From Haloferula rosea (lineage in GTDB: Bacteria; Verrucomicrobiota; Verrucomicrobiia; Verrucomicrobiales; Akkermansiaceae), in NCBI RefSeq assembly GCF_016595525.1, contig NZ_JAENII010000006.1:62001-126000 (forward strand): a stretch of 64,000 nucleotides of DNA. The letters run 5' to 3'. Made by a program: the position numbers and the translations under genes. Below the pieces are notes generated by a model. It was not told the DNA's origin. It ran no database searches and saw only the letters and a list, made by a program, of their open reading frames with translations. The first letter of the stretch is position 1; the number at the start of each line of letters is the position of its first letter. This document shows, in pieces, positions 41,998 through 51,391 of this stretch.

Positions 41998-44589
41998 TCA
42001 TCGATTCCTCGGGGAAATCCTCGATCGATTGGATGATGGAGCTGCAGTGCCCTTGGGGGCGGGCGCTCGCCTCTCCGGCACGGCCCGGGCTTTCGGTGGT
42101 GTCAGCAGTTTTTCTTCCTGCGCAGGAGGGGGGGAGGTGAACATCACGTTCTGCCACTCCGGCTTCGACAGCGGACCCGTCCCACGGAACTGGAACAGCC
42201 CGTAGAAGGGCCTGAGTGGCAGGGTGATGATGCCAAGGAAGCCGCGCGCATTCATGCGGATGGTCATGTCGATTTCCTGCTCGGGGAGATCGGCCTTGCC
42301 GTCGCCCGTGAAGATGAGGGAGGGCGTGGTGGTGACGAAGTCTTCGGTCGAAACCACCCCGTTCTTGATGTCCATGCTGAAGAAGGCGGACTGCGCCTCC
42401 TGGAACCCTGCTTTCCGGTTGCCCAGCACGGCGGCAATCGCGGGTGACAGCGGCCCGAAGACAGGCACATCGAACAACTCGGATTCTTCAAGGGCAAGGT
42501 GACCCTGACCATTGAGGCCGGCGACGCCCCCTTGCAGGCTGAACTCGAGTCGGCCGGTGACCTTGCCGCTCGGTGTGCTGTCGAATTCGTAGGTCCGGCT
42601 GATCTCGGGCAGTGCGAGGTGGGTCCAGTCGATTTCGCCGCTGACTTTCTTGGAGCCATCGGTCGGCGCGGTGAGGTCGAGACGGACGAGGCCGCCGAAT
42701 GCTCCCACGCTGGTGTCGCTGATCCTGATGCTCCCGGGAAGGATCCGGACCCGGCCTTCCGGAGCGGTCAGGGTCAGCTCACGATCGAGGAACTCATAGT
42801 CGATCGGGGCGGTGGAGTTGAAGCGGATGAGGAGATCCTGTTTCGGTTGCCCTTCCTTGATGCCGATCAGGCCCGCGGCGGAAAGGGTCGGAGTACTATG
42901 GAAGCCGTAGTCCTCGACCGAGTCGGCCACCGTGGGTGCGAAGGTGCGGAGGATCGGGGCGGGCCAGGCGGTTCCCTCGAGGTTCTCGATGGCGATGGTA
43001 CTGGCGGGTCGGTCGTAGCGGATGAGCCCGACCTCGATCCGGCCGCTGTCCGGCCCGTCGTGACGTTTCCTCAGGGGGTAGTCCTTGTAGTCGAATTCGA
43101 CTTCGCCCTGGCTGAAGTCGAGGCGGTCCCGGGTGAGATCCAGGTCGACGCGGGCGAACTTCGCCGGCACGCCGCGGTAGCTGATTTCCCGTGCCTCGAA
43201 GTTCCCCATGAATTCCCAGTCCGTTTTGTCCTTCGGGTTGGCGCGGCCCGAGAAGGTTCCCTGGACTTCGGTCTGCTCGGTTGAGGAGAAGTCCGCGAGG
43301 ATCCGGGCGAGCGGTTTCAGCTTGGAGATGCTCTTCTGGACGAAGGGGACGGAAAGGTTGCCGCTTCCCTGATAGAGCACGGATTCGGGGGTGATGAATG
43401 CTCGTCCGGTCACACTCCGCGGGCCTTCAAACAGGGTGAAGTCCTCGAGCAGAAGGCGCGGGCCGTCCCAGGAAAACGAGGTTTTCACGCGATCGGCCGA
43501 GTAGTTGAGAAGGGAGGGTTCATGGAGGTCGACGAGGCCCATCATCTGGATTTCCCAGCCGTCCGGTCCATCGCCGAAGTTTCCCTTCACATCGACCACG
43601 GGGGGGCGCCCGAAGGTGGGCATGACGTCGGGGAGTGGCAGCCGGAGCTTGGTCAGGATTTCGGTCAGATCGAGGTTCGAGTGCAGCTCGAAATCGCCCT
43701 GCATCTCGGCGAGGTCCATCTCGGCCTTGCCGTTCAGGCGGCCATCGGTGGCGTCGATGTCGGCGCGGTGGATGACGAGCGTGCGGTTGCGCATTTCCGC
43801 CTGGATCTCGAGCCTTTTGATTTCCAGTTCGCGGCTGCGGATGTCGTTGGCGCTCATCGTCGCGCTGGCGCGGAAGCTGCCGGGATTCTCGAAGTCGCCG
43901 GAGATGTCGGCGCGGATGCGGGGGGCTGACTTGGGGTCGAGCTCGAAGCTGTCGAGGGTATCGACGATGCTGCTGAGGATGCGGCGGCGTTCGGCGCGTG
44001 CCTGCTGGGCTGCCTCGGGGTCGTAGTCCGAGCCACCCCGGTAGAGAAGAAGGTTGCCATTGATGGCCAGTCGGAGCCCGCCCACTGAGCCGCTGGCGCC
44101 GGTGATGGTCAGCCGGCGGTTGGCGGAGAATTCCATCCGGCCCTTGAGCTCGGTGATGTCGAGGGTCTTGGTTTCCGGGTCGGTGGCGTCGACGGGAAGC
44201 GACACGCTGGCTCCGGACAGGTCGAGTCGGTCGATCCGGAATTCGCCGCGGGTGAGCTTGGTGCGGTCGACGTCGAGCAGCAGCGAGTGGAAACGCCCGA
44301 GGATCCGCTCACGGGACTCATCGGTGAAGACGGTGACCTCTCCGGCTTCGATGCCGCGGAGTGGGAGGTAGCGCAGGCTGGCCACGTCGGCGTGCACGCC
44401 TTGGCGCGACAGGGCCTGCTCGATGCCGTTGCGCCAGCTGTTGGGCAGGCCGGTATGATTGGCCCACCACAGGGTGACCGCGGCGGCCACTGCGAGGAGG
44501 AAACCCAGCAGGGCGAAGGCGGTGCGAACTCGGTGGATGACGCGGATTCTCCTCACGCTCGTGACATCATGCCGCAGCGAGCCCGGCAA
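41998..44589 (-). CDS. AsmA-like/TamB-YhdP superfamily protein
   Basis: The 863-residue protein has a single N-terminal membrane helix (TAFALLGFLLAVAAAVTLWWA) and a very long beta-rich body. Repeating strand patterns (for example FRIDRLDLSGASVSLPVDA, LDLTEILTKLRLPLPDVMP, VDVKGNFGDGPDGWEIQMMG) and a C-terminal AsmA_2-like end (IDMTIRMNARGFLGIITLPLRPFYGLFQFRGTGPLSKPEW) are visible. Proteins of this superfamily form grooves that move phospholipids between the two membranes. The tail (about 45 residues) is Pro/Arg-rich and disordered. It lies 35 bases after the GYF-domain gene on the same strand. Confidence 0.8.
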   Translation of the reverse strand: MPGSLRHDVTSVRRIRVIHRVRTAFALLGFLLAVAAAVTLWWANHTGLPNSWRNGIEQALSRQGVHADVASLRYLPLRGIEAGEVTVFTDESRERILGRFHSLLLDVDRTKLTRGEFRIDRLDLSGASVSLPVDATDPETKTLDITELKGRMEFSANRRLTITGASGSVGGLRLAINGNLLLYRGGSDYDPEAAQQARAERRRILSSIVDTLDSFELDPKSAPRIRADISGDFENPGSFRASATMSANDIRSRELEIKRLEIQAEMRNRTLVIHRADIDATDGRLNGKAEMDLAEMQGDFELHSNLDLTEILTKLRLPLPDVMPTFGRPPVVDVKGNFGDGPDGWEIQMMGLVDLHEPSLLNYSADRVKTSFSWDGPRLLLEDFTLFEGPRSVTGRAFITPESVLYQGSGNLSVPFVQKSISKLKPLARILADFSSTEQTEVQGTFSGRANPKDKTDWEFMGNFEAREISYRGVPAKFARVDLDLTRDRLDFSQGEVEFDYKDYPLRKRHDGPDSGRIEVGLIRYDRPASTIAIENLEGTAWPAPILRTFAPTVADSVEDYGFHSTPTLSAAGLIGIKEGQPKQDLLIRFNSTAPIDYEFLDRELTLTAPEGRVRILPGSIRISDTSVGAFGGLVRLDLTAPTDGSKKVSGEIDWTHLALPEISRTYEFDSTPSGKVTGRLEFSLQGGVAGLNGQGHLALEESELFDVPVFGPLSPAIAAVLGNRKAGFQEAQSAFFSMDIKNGVVSTEDFVTTTPSLIFTGDGKADLPEQEIDMTIRMNARGFLGIITLPLRPFYGLFQFRGTGPLSKPEWQNVMFTSPPPAQEEKLLTPPKARAVPERRAPAPKGTAAPSSNRSRISPRNR

Positions 44590-44624
44590 TCAATCCGGAA
44601 GGTGCAGGAGGGGTCGGGGCCAGC

Positions 44625-45197
44625 TCACGGCACGGTCGATTCGACCGGCACGGCCATGACATTCAGCACGATGGAAATGATGATGAGCAGAAGGCCGATG
44701 CCGGCGGAGAGGTTGACCCAGAGTTTGGCGGAATTCGATGCCGCGCGGGCGGCGGCGAGGTCTCCTGATTGCTTCAGGCCGTCGACCTTCGCGGCGTATA
44801 CGATGGCGACGATGCCGAAGGGAAGGCAGCAGAGCAGGGTGGTGACGATGGATTGCCACATGTAGGTCGGCAGCGCCTTGTCCGGAGTGGGGTCCGCGGT
44901 GGTGCTGACGGAGCTTCCGGGGGACTGGTAGGGCGAGGGGGCCGCTGGCTGGGGCGGAGCGGATGCCGGAGCGGGTGCTGACGCAGGGGCCTCGGTGGCC
45001 ACCGCTTCGGCCGGCGCGGCGGCGGTGGGCTCGACCGGGGCGAACGCGCTGATGCTGGATATCGGCTGCCAATCGTTCATGCCCTCGTGCCAGGCGAGTT
45101 CGCTGGTCTTGACGAGGCCGCTGCCGATCTTGGCCTTGAGTTCGCTTTCGGAAATCGGGCCCTCTTGTTTGCCGTTGTTCGAGTAAAACCACTCCAT
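44625..45197 (-). CDS. GYF_2-domain protein with CD225-like membrane end
   Basis: The 190-residue protein begins with a GYF_2 domain ([20 protein letters not shown], then [14 protein letters not shown]; residues 1-55). An Ala/Pro-rich linker (55-105) follows, then a C-terminal pair of membrane helices in the interferon-induced/CD225 style ([47 protein letters not shown]). The combination is common in Bacteroidetes and Verrucomicrobia; its function is not known. It diverges from the DnaK paralogue. Confidence 0.85.
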   Translation of the reverse strand: MEWFYSNNGKQEGPISESELKAKIGSGLVKTSELAWHEGMNDWQPISSISAFAPVEPTAAAPAEAVATEAPASAPAPASAPPQPAAPSPYQSPGSSVSTTADPTPDKALPTYMWQSIVTTLLCCLPFGIVAIVYAAKVDGLKQSGDLAAARAASNSAKLWVNLSAGIGLLLIIISIVLNVMAVPVESTVP

Positions 45198-45320
45198 GTC
45201 ACCGGGGGGAATAGCGTGTTCCAACAGAAGTGTCACTGGAATTGGTCCGCGACTTGGCGGGGCGCCGGGTGTCCGGGTGATTCGAAGGATTGGGCATTGA
45301 GGACCGGCCGGAGGCGGACG

Positions 45321-47099
45321 ATGGTGGCGCGGATGAGCGAGGTGATTCTTGGAATTGATTTGGGCACGACGCATTCGGCGGTCGGCGTGGTGGAATCCGG
45401 ATTTCCGATCCTGCTCGCCAATGAATCGGGCAAGCGGATCATGCCGAGTGCGGTGTGGTTCGGTGAGGATGAGGTCGAGGTGGGGGAGAAGGCGCTTCGT
45501 CGGCGTGGCGTGGATCCGGTGGTGACCAGCGTGAAGCGGCTGATGGGTCGCAAGCTCCACGAGGTGGAGGACTTTCCGCTCGAATGCACGCGGGGTGAAG
45601 GGGGAGGAGTGCGTGTGCTGGGCCGCAGCCCGGAGGAGGTGAGCGCCGAGATCCTGCGTGAGCTGAAACGGATTGCCGAGTGGCGGCTCGAAACCGAGGT
45701 GCATAAGGCGGTGATTACGGTGCCGGCGTATTTCAATGAGGGGCAGCGGGCGGCAACGAAGCGGGCGGGCGAGCTGGCGGGGCTGGAAGTGGTGAGGATC
45801 ATCAATGAGCCGACCGCTGCAGCACTGGCCTACGGGCTGGACCGGCTCGACGACCGGTCGCGGGTGGCGGTGTATGATTTCGGCGGCGGGACCTTCGATC
45901 TCTCGATCCTCGAGATGCAGGACGGGGTGTTCCAGGTGCTGTCGACGCATGGGGACACCCGACTGGGCGGCGATGACCTCGATGTGGCCCTGTGGCAGTG
46001 GGTGGCTGAGAAGTGTGGGCTTCCAGCCGAGCCGGGACCGCGGGAGCTGGCTGAGGCCGAGCGGGTGAAGCGGGCGCTGTCGGATCGCTCCGAGGAGGTG
46101 TTTCGCCTGCCCTTTGCCGAATCCGGCAATGTCGAACTGGCGGTGAGCCGTGAGGATTTCGAACGGATTGCGGCGCCGATCCTGGAGCGCACGATGGCTT
46201 GCTGCAAGCGGGCGCTGTCGGATGCGGATCTGACGGTGGAGGAACTGGACGCGGTGGTGCTGGTCGGAGGGAGCACCCGGATTCCGGCGGTGCGTGACCG
46301 GGTGGAGCGTTTGTTCGGTCGGTCACCGGATCTTTCGCAGCATCCGGACGAGGCGATCGCACTGGGTGCGACGATCCAGGCGGGTGTCATGAGTGGTGCG
46401 ATGCGCCAGGTGGTGCTGTTGGATGTCACGCCGCTGAGCCTTGGCATCGAGACTTTTGGTGGACTGATGAACGTCCTGATCCCGCGCAACACGACCATTC
46501 CCTGCAAGGCGGGCGAGATGTTCACCAACGCGGTGGCAGGTCAGCGGTCGATGAAGATCCGCGTGCTGCAGGGGGAGCGGGAGATGGCTCGGGACAATTG
46601 GCCGCTGGGGGACTTCGAGGTGGCTTTCGAGACCGCGGAAAAGGGCAGGGCCCGGGTGGGGGTGCAGTTCCGGATCGATGAAAGCGGCCTGCTCGAGGTG
46701 CTGGCCCGTGACGTGGCGACCGGCGTGGATACGGTGGTCGAGATCGACAGTGCGGCGGTCGATGTGGACGACGACCGGGTCGAGCAAATGGTGAGTGAGT
46801 CCGTGGAGCATGCCTTCGACGACATGGCGGAGCGGATTTTCACCGAAGCCCGCCTCAAGGCTGAGGAACTGCTCAAGGCGGTGGATGCGGTCATGGCGCA
46901 GGGGGATGGACTGGTGACGGACGAGGAGGCGGCGGAGATTCGGCGGCTGTCTGCGTCGGTCGAGGAGGCGATGGAGAAGGGGGAGCCCAACCCGCTCAAG
47001 GCGGCGGTGCAGGCCCTCGACCAGGCGACGGAGGGGGTCGCGGCCCGCTTGGTGGAAAAGGCGATGGAGGAGTCGCTGATGAAGAAGCTCGGGGATTGA
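45321..47099 (+). CDS. DnaK/Hsp70 paralogue, HscC-like
   Basis: The 592-residue chaperone has the ATPase landmarks [17 protein letters not shown], then [56 protein letters not shown] and [16 protein letters not shown], plus a substrate-binding half ([27 protein letters not shown]). At 592 residues and without the DnaK C-terminal tail it is closer to HscC than to the main DnaK, which also fits the absence of dnaJ and grpE nearby. A GGAGG at about 45310 favours the ATG at 45321; ATG 45333 ([11 protein letters not shown]) would be the shorter choice. Confidence 0.88.
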   Translation: MVARMSEVILGIDLGTTHSAVGVVESGFPILLANESGKRIMPSAVWFGEDEVEVGEKALRRRGVDPVVTSVKRLMGRKLHEVEDFPLECTRGEGGGVRVLGRSPEEVSAEILRELKRIAEWRLETEVHKAVITVPAYFNEGQRAATKRAGELAGLEVVRIINEPTAAALAYGLDRLDDRSRVAVYDFGGGTFDLSILEMQDGVFQVLSTHGDTRLGGDDLDVALWQWVAEKCGLPAEPGPRELAEAERVKRALSDRSEEVFRLPFAESGNVELAVSREDFERIAAPILERTMACCKRALSDADLTVEELDAVVLVGGSTRIPAVRDRVERLFGRSPDLSQHPDEAIALGATIQAGVMSGAMRQVVLLDVTPLSLGIETFGGLMNVLIPRNTTIPCKAGEMFTNAVAGQRSMKIRVLQGEREMARDNWPLGDFEVAFETAEKGRARVGVQFRIDESGLLEVLARDVATGVDTVVEIDSAAVDVDDDRVEQMVSESVEHAFDDMAERIFTEARLKAEELLKAVDAVMAQGDGLVTDEEAAEIRRLSASVEEAMEKGEPNPLKAAVQALDQATEGVAARLVEKAMEESLMKKLGD

Positions 47100-47373
47100 G
47101 GCGGCGGTGTGGGACTGGGGGGCGTACGGGCTGCAGCCCTTGTAGATTGGTCGGATTTCGTGGGATTGCCGCGGATTTTGGCCGTCTTCCGGGTGAATCT
47201 CTTTTTCGGATTTCCTTGCAACTGCTGGTCAGTGCTATAGGCGGCTGTTTCGGTTCGCGCGTTGACAGGGTCATGGCGTGGAAGGCTGCCGGGGAGTTTT
47301 CAAACTTCGCGGGGGTCTGAAACCCGATTCCCGGGTACGGCCAAGGCTCATGCTGCGAACCACCAGAAAAGAT

Positions 47374-47649
47374 ATGAAAATGTATGTAGGAAACCTCTCG
47401 TGGGATTCGACGAGTGAAGATCTCAAGGAATTGTTTTCGCAGTATGGAGAAGTGAGTGACGTGTACGTTCCCACCGATCGTGACTCCGGTCGTCCACGTG
47501 GCTTTGCCTTCGTGACGATGGGTTCGAAGGAAGCCATGGAAGCTGCAGTCAAGGGTGTGGATGGAACGGAATTCCAAGGCCGCGACCTGCGGGTGAACGA
47601 AGCCCGTCCTCGTGAAGACCGCGGTGGCGGTGGCGGATACCGCAACTGA
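47374..47649 (+). CDS. RRM-type RNA-binding protein
   Basis: The 91-residue protein is a single RNA-recognition motif with RNP2 MYVGNL (3-8) and RNP1 RGFAFVTM (42-49), ending in a Gly-rich tail ([14 protein letters not shown]). Bacterial RRM proteins of this size resemble cyanobacterial Rbp proteins and are often cold- or stress-induced RNA chaperones. Starts at 47350 ([10 protein letters not shown]) and 47380 are possible; 47374 gives the family-typical beginning. The upstream 47100-47373 holds no gene and may be a long leader. A strong terminator follows 28 bases after the stop. Confidence 0.9.
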   Translation: MKMYVGNLSWDSTSEDLKELFSQYGEVSDVYVPTDRDSGRPRGFAFVTMGSKEAMEAAVKGVDGTEFQGRDLRVNEARPREDRGGGGGYRN

Positions 47650-47677
47650 TCGCCAGCGATTCAGAAACTTTTTCCAA

Positions 47678-47708
47678 GGCGGCACCCGGTTTCGGGAGCC
47701 GCCTTTTT
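47678..47708 (+). terminator. Rho-independent terminator of the RRM gene
   Basis: GGCGGC (47678-47683), an A-A mismatch, CCCG, loop GTTT, CGGG and GCCGCC (47698-47703), then five T residues. Ten base pairs with one mismatch followed by a T-tract is a textbook terminator. Confidence 0.92.
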
Positions 47709-47745
47709 CGTGTCCCTGCCTGAGCCGGCTGGAGATCCGGGCACG

Positions 47746-47779
47746 AAAAAGCGCGCCGGGCATGAAGCCGGGCGCGCTT
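47746..47779 (-). terminator. Rho-independent terminator of the desaturase gene
   Basis: Read on the minus strand, a 9-bp stem (47771-47779 with 47749-47757, AAGCGCGCC/GGCGCGCTT), extended by three inner pairs, is followed by a run of T residues (complement of AAAAA at 47746-47750). It stands back to back with the plus-strand terminator of the RRM gene. Confidence 0.85.
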
Positions 47780-47802
47780 GGGAAATGGTCGACCTGACGG
47801 GA

Positions 47803-48924
47803 TCAGGCGGAGGCTGGGATGCGTGCGCGGCGGATCTCGGCGAGGTGGGCGAGGATCTCACGGGTTTCGCTGCTCCAGCGCTCGAGGGCTTTGCGGGAAA
47901 GCTCCACGCGGTCGGCGATGGCGGTTTCCAGCTCTCCGTAGCTGGTGGAAAGACGGTCCAGCAGTTCCTGCAGGGCCTCGGTGGCCGATTCGCGCCATGC
48001 GTGGTCTTCGGACTCCGCCACGCGTGCCAGCTCGGCTTCGGTGCGGCGGCGTGCCTCGGTGATTTCCGCGAGGAGAACCTTGCTGTTCGGGACGCGGCGG
48101 AGGTTGCTTGCGAGGCCCACCTTGGAAAGGCACCAGATGGTCCACTTGGTGGGATCCCAGTTCCACGCCTTCACGCCGTTGCGGTAGTCGTGTTGGAACT
48201 CGTGGTGGTAGTTGTGGTAGCCCTCACCAAAGGTGAAGAGGGACATCAGGAAGCTGTCACGAGCGCTGCAGCGGGTCGAGTAGGGCTGGCGGCCGATCGT
48301 GTGGCAGAGCGAGTTGATGAAGAAGGTGCACTGCTGGACGCAGAAGACACGCAGGGCGCCAACGATGAGGAAACCTCCGAGGGCTCCGACCGGGCCGTTC
48401 CAGAGGTAGCCGAGCGCGGTGGGAAGGATCAGGCCGACGAGCACGGCGATCAGCTTGTCCCAGCGGTGTTGCCACATGACCAGCTTGTCCTTTCGGAGGT
48501 CGGCGACGTTGTCGAGCGGTGGCTCGGGCAGCGTCTTGAAGAGGATCCAACCGATGTGGGCCCAGAAGAATCCCTTCGAGATGTCGTAAGGGTCGTCGTC
48601 GTGGTCCGTGTGCTTGTGGTGGCGGCGGTGATCCGAGCACCAGTTCAGCGCGGAGTTCTCAAAGGCGCAGGCGCCAAAAATCAGGGTGAAGAAGCGAACG
48701 GGCCACTTGGCCTTGAAGGACAGGTGGGAGAAGAGGCGGTGGTAGCCGAGCGTGATGCTCATGCCTGTGGAGATCGCGTAGAAGGCGAAAAGGCCGGCAA
48801 GAAACGGGTCGAAGCCGTTTTTCCAGATGTAAATGGGGGCCGCGATGACTGCTGTCAGGCTGATGACAAGCAGGAAGACCGTGTTGACCCAATCGACGCG
48901 ATTAGTGGGGAAAGGAACTTTCAT
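47803..48924 (-). CDS. Membrane fatty acyl desaturase with C-terminal coiled coil
   Basis: The 373-residue protein is a delta-9-type acyl-CoA or lipid desaturase. It has four membrane helices and the three His boxes that hold the di-iron centre: HRLFSH (62-67), HRRHH (99-103) and HNYHH (237-241). Residues about 285-370 add a highly charged helical stretch (EITEARRRTEAELARVAESE and so on) beyond the normal desaturase end, unusual for a family of about 300 residues. It introduces a double bond in acyl chains and so tunes membrane fluidity. It is a single-gene unit with its own terminator. Confidence 0.92.
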   Translation of the reverse strand: MKVPFPTNRVDWVNTVFLLVISLTAVIAAPIYIWKNGFDPFLAGLFAFYAISTGMSITLGYHRLFSHLSFKAKWPVRFFTLIFGACAFENSALNWCSDHRRHHKHTDHDDDPYDISKGFFWAHIGWILFKTLPEPPLDNVADLRKDKLVMWQHRWDKLIAVLVGLILPTALGYLWNGPVGALGGFLIVGALRVFCVQQCTFFINSLCHTIGRQPYSTRCSARDSFLMSLFTFGEGYHNYHHEFQHDYRNGVKAWNWDPTKWTIWCLSKVGLASNLRRVPNSKVLLAEITEARRRTEAELARVAESEDHAWRESATEALQELLDRLSTSYGELETAIADRVELSRKALERWSSETREILAHLAEIRRARIPASA

Positions 48925-49035
48925 AGGTTTGAACCGCGAGATGCCTAGTCGCTCCCGCTCTTGTGGTCAACCTTAGTCCGACTTGTTCGAGGAGGACAGA
49001 GCCAAGACGGAATTGTGCCGGAAAACCGTAAAAAC

Positions 49036-49494
49036 TCACTCATTCCCCGGTGCCATGCCTTTTCGGCGCATCTCCTCGAGGGTGTCGCTCCTGTCCGCCA
49101 GGCCTTCCCAGACTTCGGGAACCACGTAGATCGGAGCACCCACCCGGACGGCCAGCGCGATGCAATCGGATGGCCGCGCGTCCAGCTCGACGATTTTCCG
49201 GTCCATGATCTCGTTCTCCGCCTCCAAAATCAGGCGGGCATAGTAGATTTCGTCATCGACCTCGTGGATGACCGCCCGCGAAACCTTGGCGCCAAAACCC
49301 TCGAGGGTATGAACAAACAGGTCATGTGTCAGCGGGCGTGGCGGAGTCTGGCCGGCCAGCGCGGCATTGATGGAGGTGCCGATGGCCAGATCGATGTAGA
49401 AGACGATGGCCTTCTTTCCGTCACCGAGGAACACGGCGCAGCCTGCCGGGGTGGGCATCAGGGCGATGGGTTCGACTCGGACGAGATCAGACAT
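49036..49494 (-). CDS. Bifunctional nuclease domain (DUF151) protein
   Basis: The ATG at 49492-49494, preceded by GAAGG, gives 152 residues with the BFN/DUF151 pattern: VFLGDGKKAIVFYIDLAIGTSINAALAG, then RPLTHDLFVHTLEGFGAKVSRAVIHEVDDEIYYARLIL, then IVELDARPSDCIALAVRVGAPIYV. The terminal DARPSDAIALA-like motif is diagnostic. Plant and bacterial members have RNase/DNase activity in vitro; the cellular role is unclear. It diverges from recJ, with starts 97 bases apart. Confidence 0.9.
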   Translation of the reverse strand: MSDLVRVEPIALMPTPAGCAVFLGDGKKAIVFYIDLAIGTSINAALAGQTPPRPLTHDLFVHTLEGFGAKVSRAVIHEVDDEIYYARLILEAENEIMDRKIVELDARPSDCIALAVRVGAPIYVVPEVWEGLADRSDTLEEMRRKGMAPGNE

Positions 49495-49590
49495 GCCTTC
49501 AAGTTCGTATGAACCTGCCTCCCGCTCAAGGAGAGAGTTCCTGCCCACGTGGTCCGATGGCGTGTTTGGTGCTTGCATGGAGTTCCGGGC

Positions 49591-51336
49591 ATGAGTGCTT
49601 GTGCCGGGCTTGAACTGGTCGATAGAGTCGCTGGACGAATGCAAGCCGGTGACCGACAATGGATCCTCAGAGGCGAGCCTTTTCATGCAGATGGAGAGAG
49701 CTCGGCCGCTGGATTTCCGGCGATCCTCGGTCATCTCATCGAGCAGCGTGGGTTGCCATCGGGGGATGACCTTGAAGGGTTCCTGCGGCCTCGCTTGAGA
49801 GACCTCGGCGATCCGTTCGAGATTGGCGAAATGGATCGGGCCGTGGAGCGGATTTTCAAGGCGATCGACGCGGGCGAGGAGGTCTGCATTTTCGGCGACT
49901 ACGACGTGGATGGGGTGAGTTCGGTGGCGGTCATGCGCCGGATCCTCGAGGCCTACGGGCTGAATCCGCGGCACTTCATCCCGCGGCGGAGCAGTGAGGG
50001 ATACGGGCTCAGCGATGCCGCGCTCAAGCGGGCGATGTCGGAAGGGCCCAAGCCGGATCTGATCATCACGGTGGACTGTGGGACGGTTTCGGTGGACGAG
50101 ATCGCCGGGTTGCGCCAACGCGGGATCGACGTCGTGGTGGTGGATCACCATGAGCCCGGACCTGCCGGGCGCCCGGATGTGGCGGCGCTGGTGAATCCCA
50201 AGTTCGGAGGTGGTCCGGACTACCTGTGTGCCGCCGGGGTGTGCTTCAAGCTCGCCCATGCGCTGCTCAAGACGCGCCGCCTCGAGAACTTTGAGCTGAA
50301 GAGTCTGTTGGAGTTGGTCACGTTGGCGACCGTGGCGGACATCGTTCCGATGGTGGGGGAAAACCGCCTGATGGTCCGGCATGGGCTGAAACTCCTTCCC
50401 AATACCCTGAATCCCGGCCTGAAGGCGCTCCAGAAGGTGGCTGGCATGAATGGTCGGGTGAGTTCGATGGACATCGGTTTCCGCATCGGCCCGCGACTGA
50501 ATGCAGCGGGTCGGATGGATGTGCCGGAGGACGCGCTGGGCATCCTGCTCACCAACTGTCGTCGTCGTGCGGATGAATTCGCCGGCAAGCTGGAGGATTA
50601 CAACCGCCAGCGGCAGGCCCACGAGGCACAGATCCGGAAGGAGGCGCTCGAGATGTTGGACAAGGACTTCGATCTGGAGACGGATCCGGTGATCGTCCTC
50701 GGCTCGCGCGATTGGCATCCCGGCGTGGTCGGAATCGTGGCCTCGCGTTTGATGCGCCAGTATCACAAGCCGACCTTCATCGTGGCGATCGATGAGGACG
50801 GGATCGGCAAGGGGAGCGGCCGCAGCATCGAGGGGGTGTCACTGGTTGAGGCCATCCATGCTTCCAGTGATTTCCTTGAGGCAGGGGGTGGCCACGACAT
50901 GGCTGCAGGGATTTCGGTGCGAGAGGACCAGATGGACGCTTTTCGCGATGCCTTCCGCCGCTACGTGCTCGAGCACTCGGACGAGTCGACGCGTCATCCG
51001 CGGATGTTCCTTGATGCCGAGATCGAACTGGACAGCCTGTCGCTCGAGTTCCTCCGCGACTACGAGCTGTTGCAGCCTTTCGGCAACGGGAACCCCCAAC
51101 CGGTGTTTCTGGCCACGAAGGTGCATCTATGCCGACCGCCGATGCGCCTGAAGAACAACCATCTTCGGTTGCAACTGCGGCAAGGGTATCAGGAACACGA
51201 CGCCGTGTTCTTCGGAGGCGGGGAGAATGACCTGCCCGACCCGCCGTGGGATGTGGCGTTCACCATCGACCGCAATCACTTCCGCGGGCGCACCTCCCTG
51301 CAGATCATCGTGCAAGACGTGAGGGCGGCTGAGTAG
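49591..51336 (+). CDS. recJ: Single-strand-specific exonuclease RecJ
   Basis: RecJ degrades single-stranded DNA 5' to 3' in recombination and mismatch repair. From the ATG at 49591 the 581-residue protein has the DHH phosphoesterase motifs YDVDGVSS (from residue 104, after Asp103), ITVDCGT, VDHHEPG (DHH 185-187) and VTLATVADIVPM, a DHHA1 domain ending GGGHDMAAGIS, and a C-terminal OB-fold region (LLQPFGNGNPQPVFLATKVHL). The ATG at 49639 (MQAGDRQWILRGEPF) also fits the family start. A strong hairpin directly follows the stop codon. Confidence 0.94.
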   Translation: MSACAGLELVDRVAGRMQAGDRQWILRGEPFHADGESSAAGFPAILGHLIEQRGLPSGDDLEGFLRPRLRDLGDPFEIGEMDRAVERIFKAIDAGEEVCIFGDYDVDGVSSVAVMRRILEAYGLNPRHFIPRRSSEGYGLSDAALKRAMSEGPKPDLIITVDCGTVSVDEIAGLRQRGIDVVVVDHHEPGPAGRPDVAALVNPKFGGGPDYLCAAGVCFKLAHALLKTRRLENFELKSLLELVTLATVADIVPMVGENRLMVRHGLKLLPNTLNPGLKALQKVAGMNGRVSSMDIGFRIGPRLNAAGRMDVPEDALGILLTNCRRRADEFAGKLEDYNRQRQAHEAQIRKEALEMLDKDFDLETDPVIVLGSRDWHPGVVGIVASRLMRQYHKPTFIVAIDEDGIGKGSGRSIEGVSLVEAIHASSDFLEAGGGHDMAAGISVREDQMDAFRDAFRRYVLEHSDESTRHPRMFLDAEIELDSLSLEFLRDYELLQPFGNGNPQPVFLATKVHLCRPPMRLKNNHLRLQLRQGYQEHDAVFFGGGENDLPDPPWDVAFTIDRNHFRGRTSLQIIVQDVRAAE

Positions 51337-51358
51337 GCGGGAGGAAAGGTCCTCCCGC
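51337..51358. terminator. Hairpin between convergent recJ and dapL
   Basis: GCGGGAGGA (51337-51345), loop AAGG, TCCTCCCGC (51350-51358) forms a perfect 9-bp stem immediately after the recJ TAG. It lacks a T-tract on either strand, so termination would rely on the hairpin alone or on Rho. Confidence 0.55.
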
Positions 51359-51391
51359 GCGACTCGTTTGATCTCGGGAGAGTTTGGTTTC

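Noticed and set aside
49495-50766. Long minus-strand extension of the bifunctional nuclease frame
   Set aside because: It is antisense to recJ; only the last 152 codons match DUF151 and carry a ribosome binding site.
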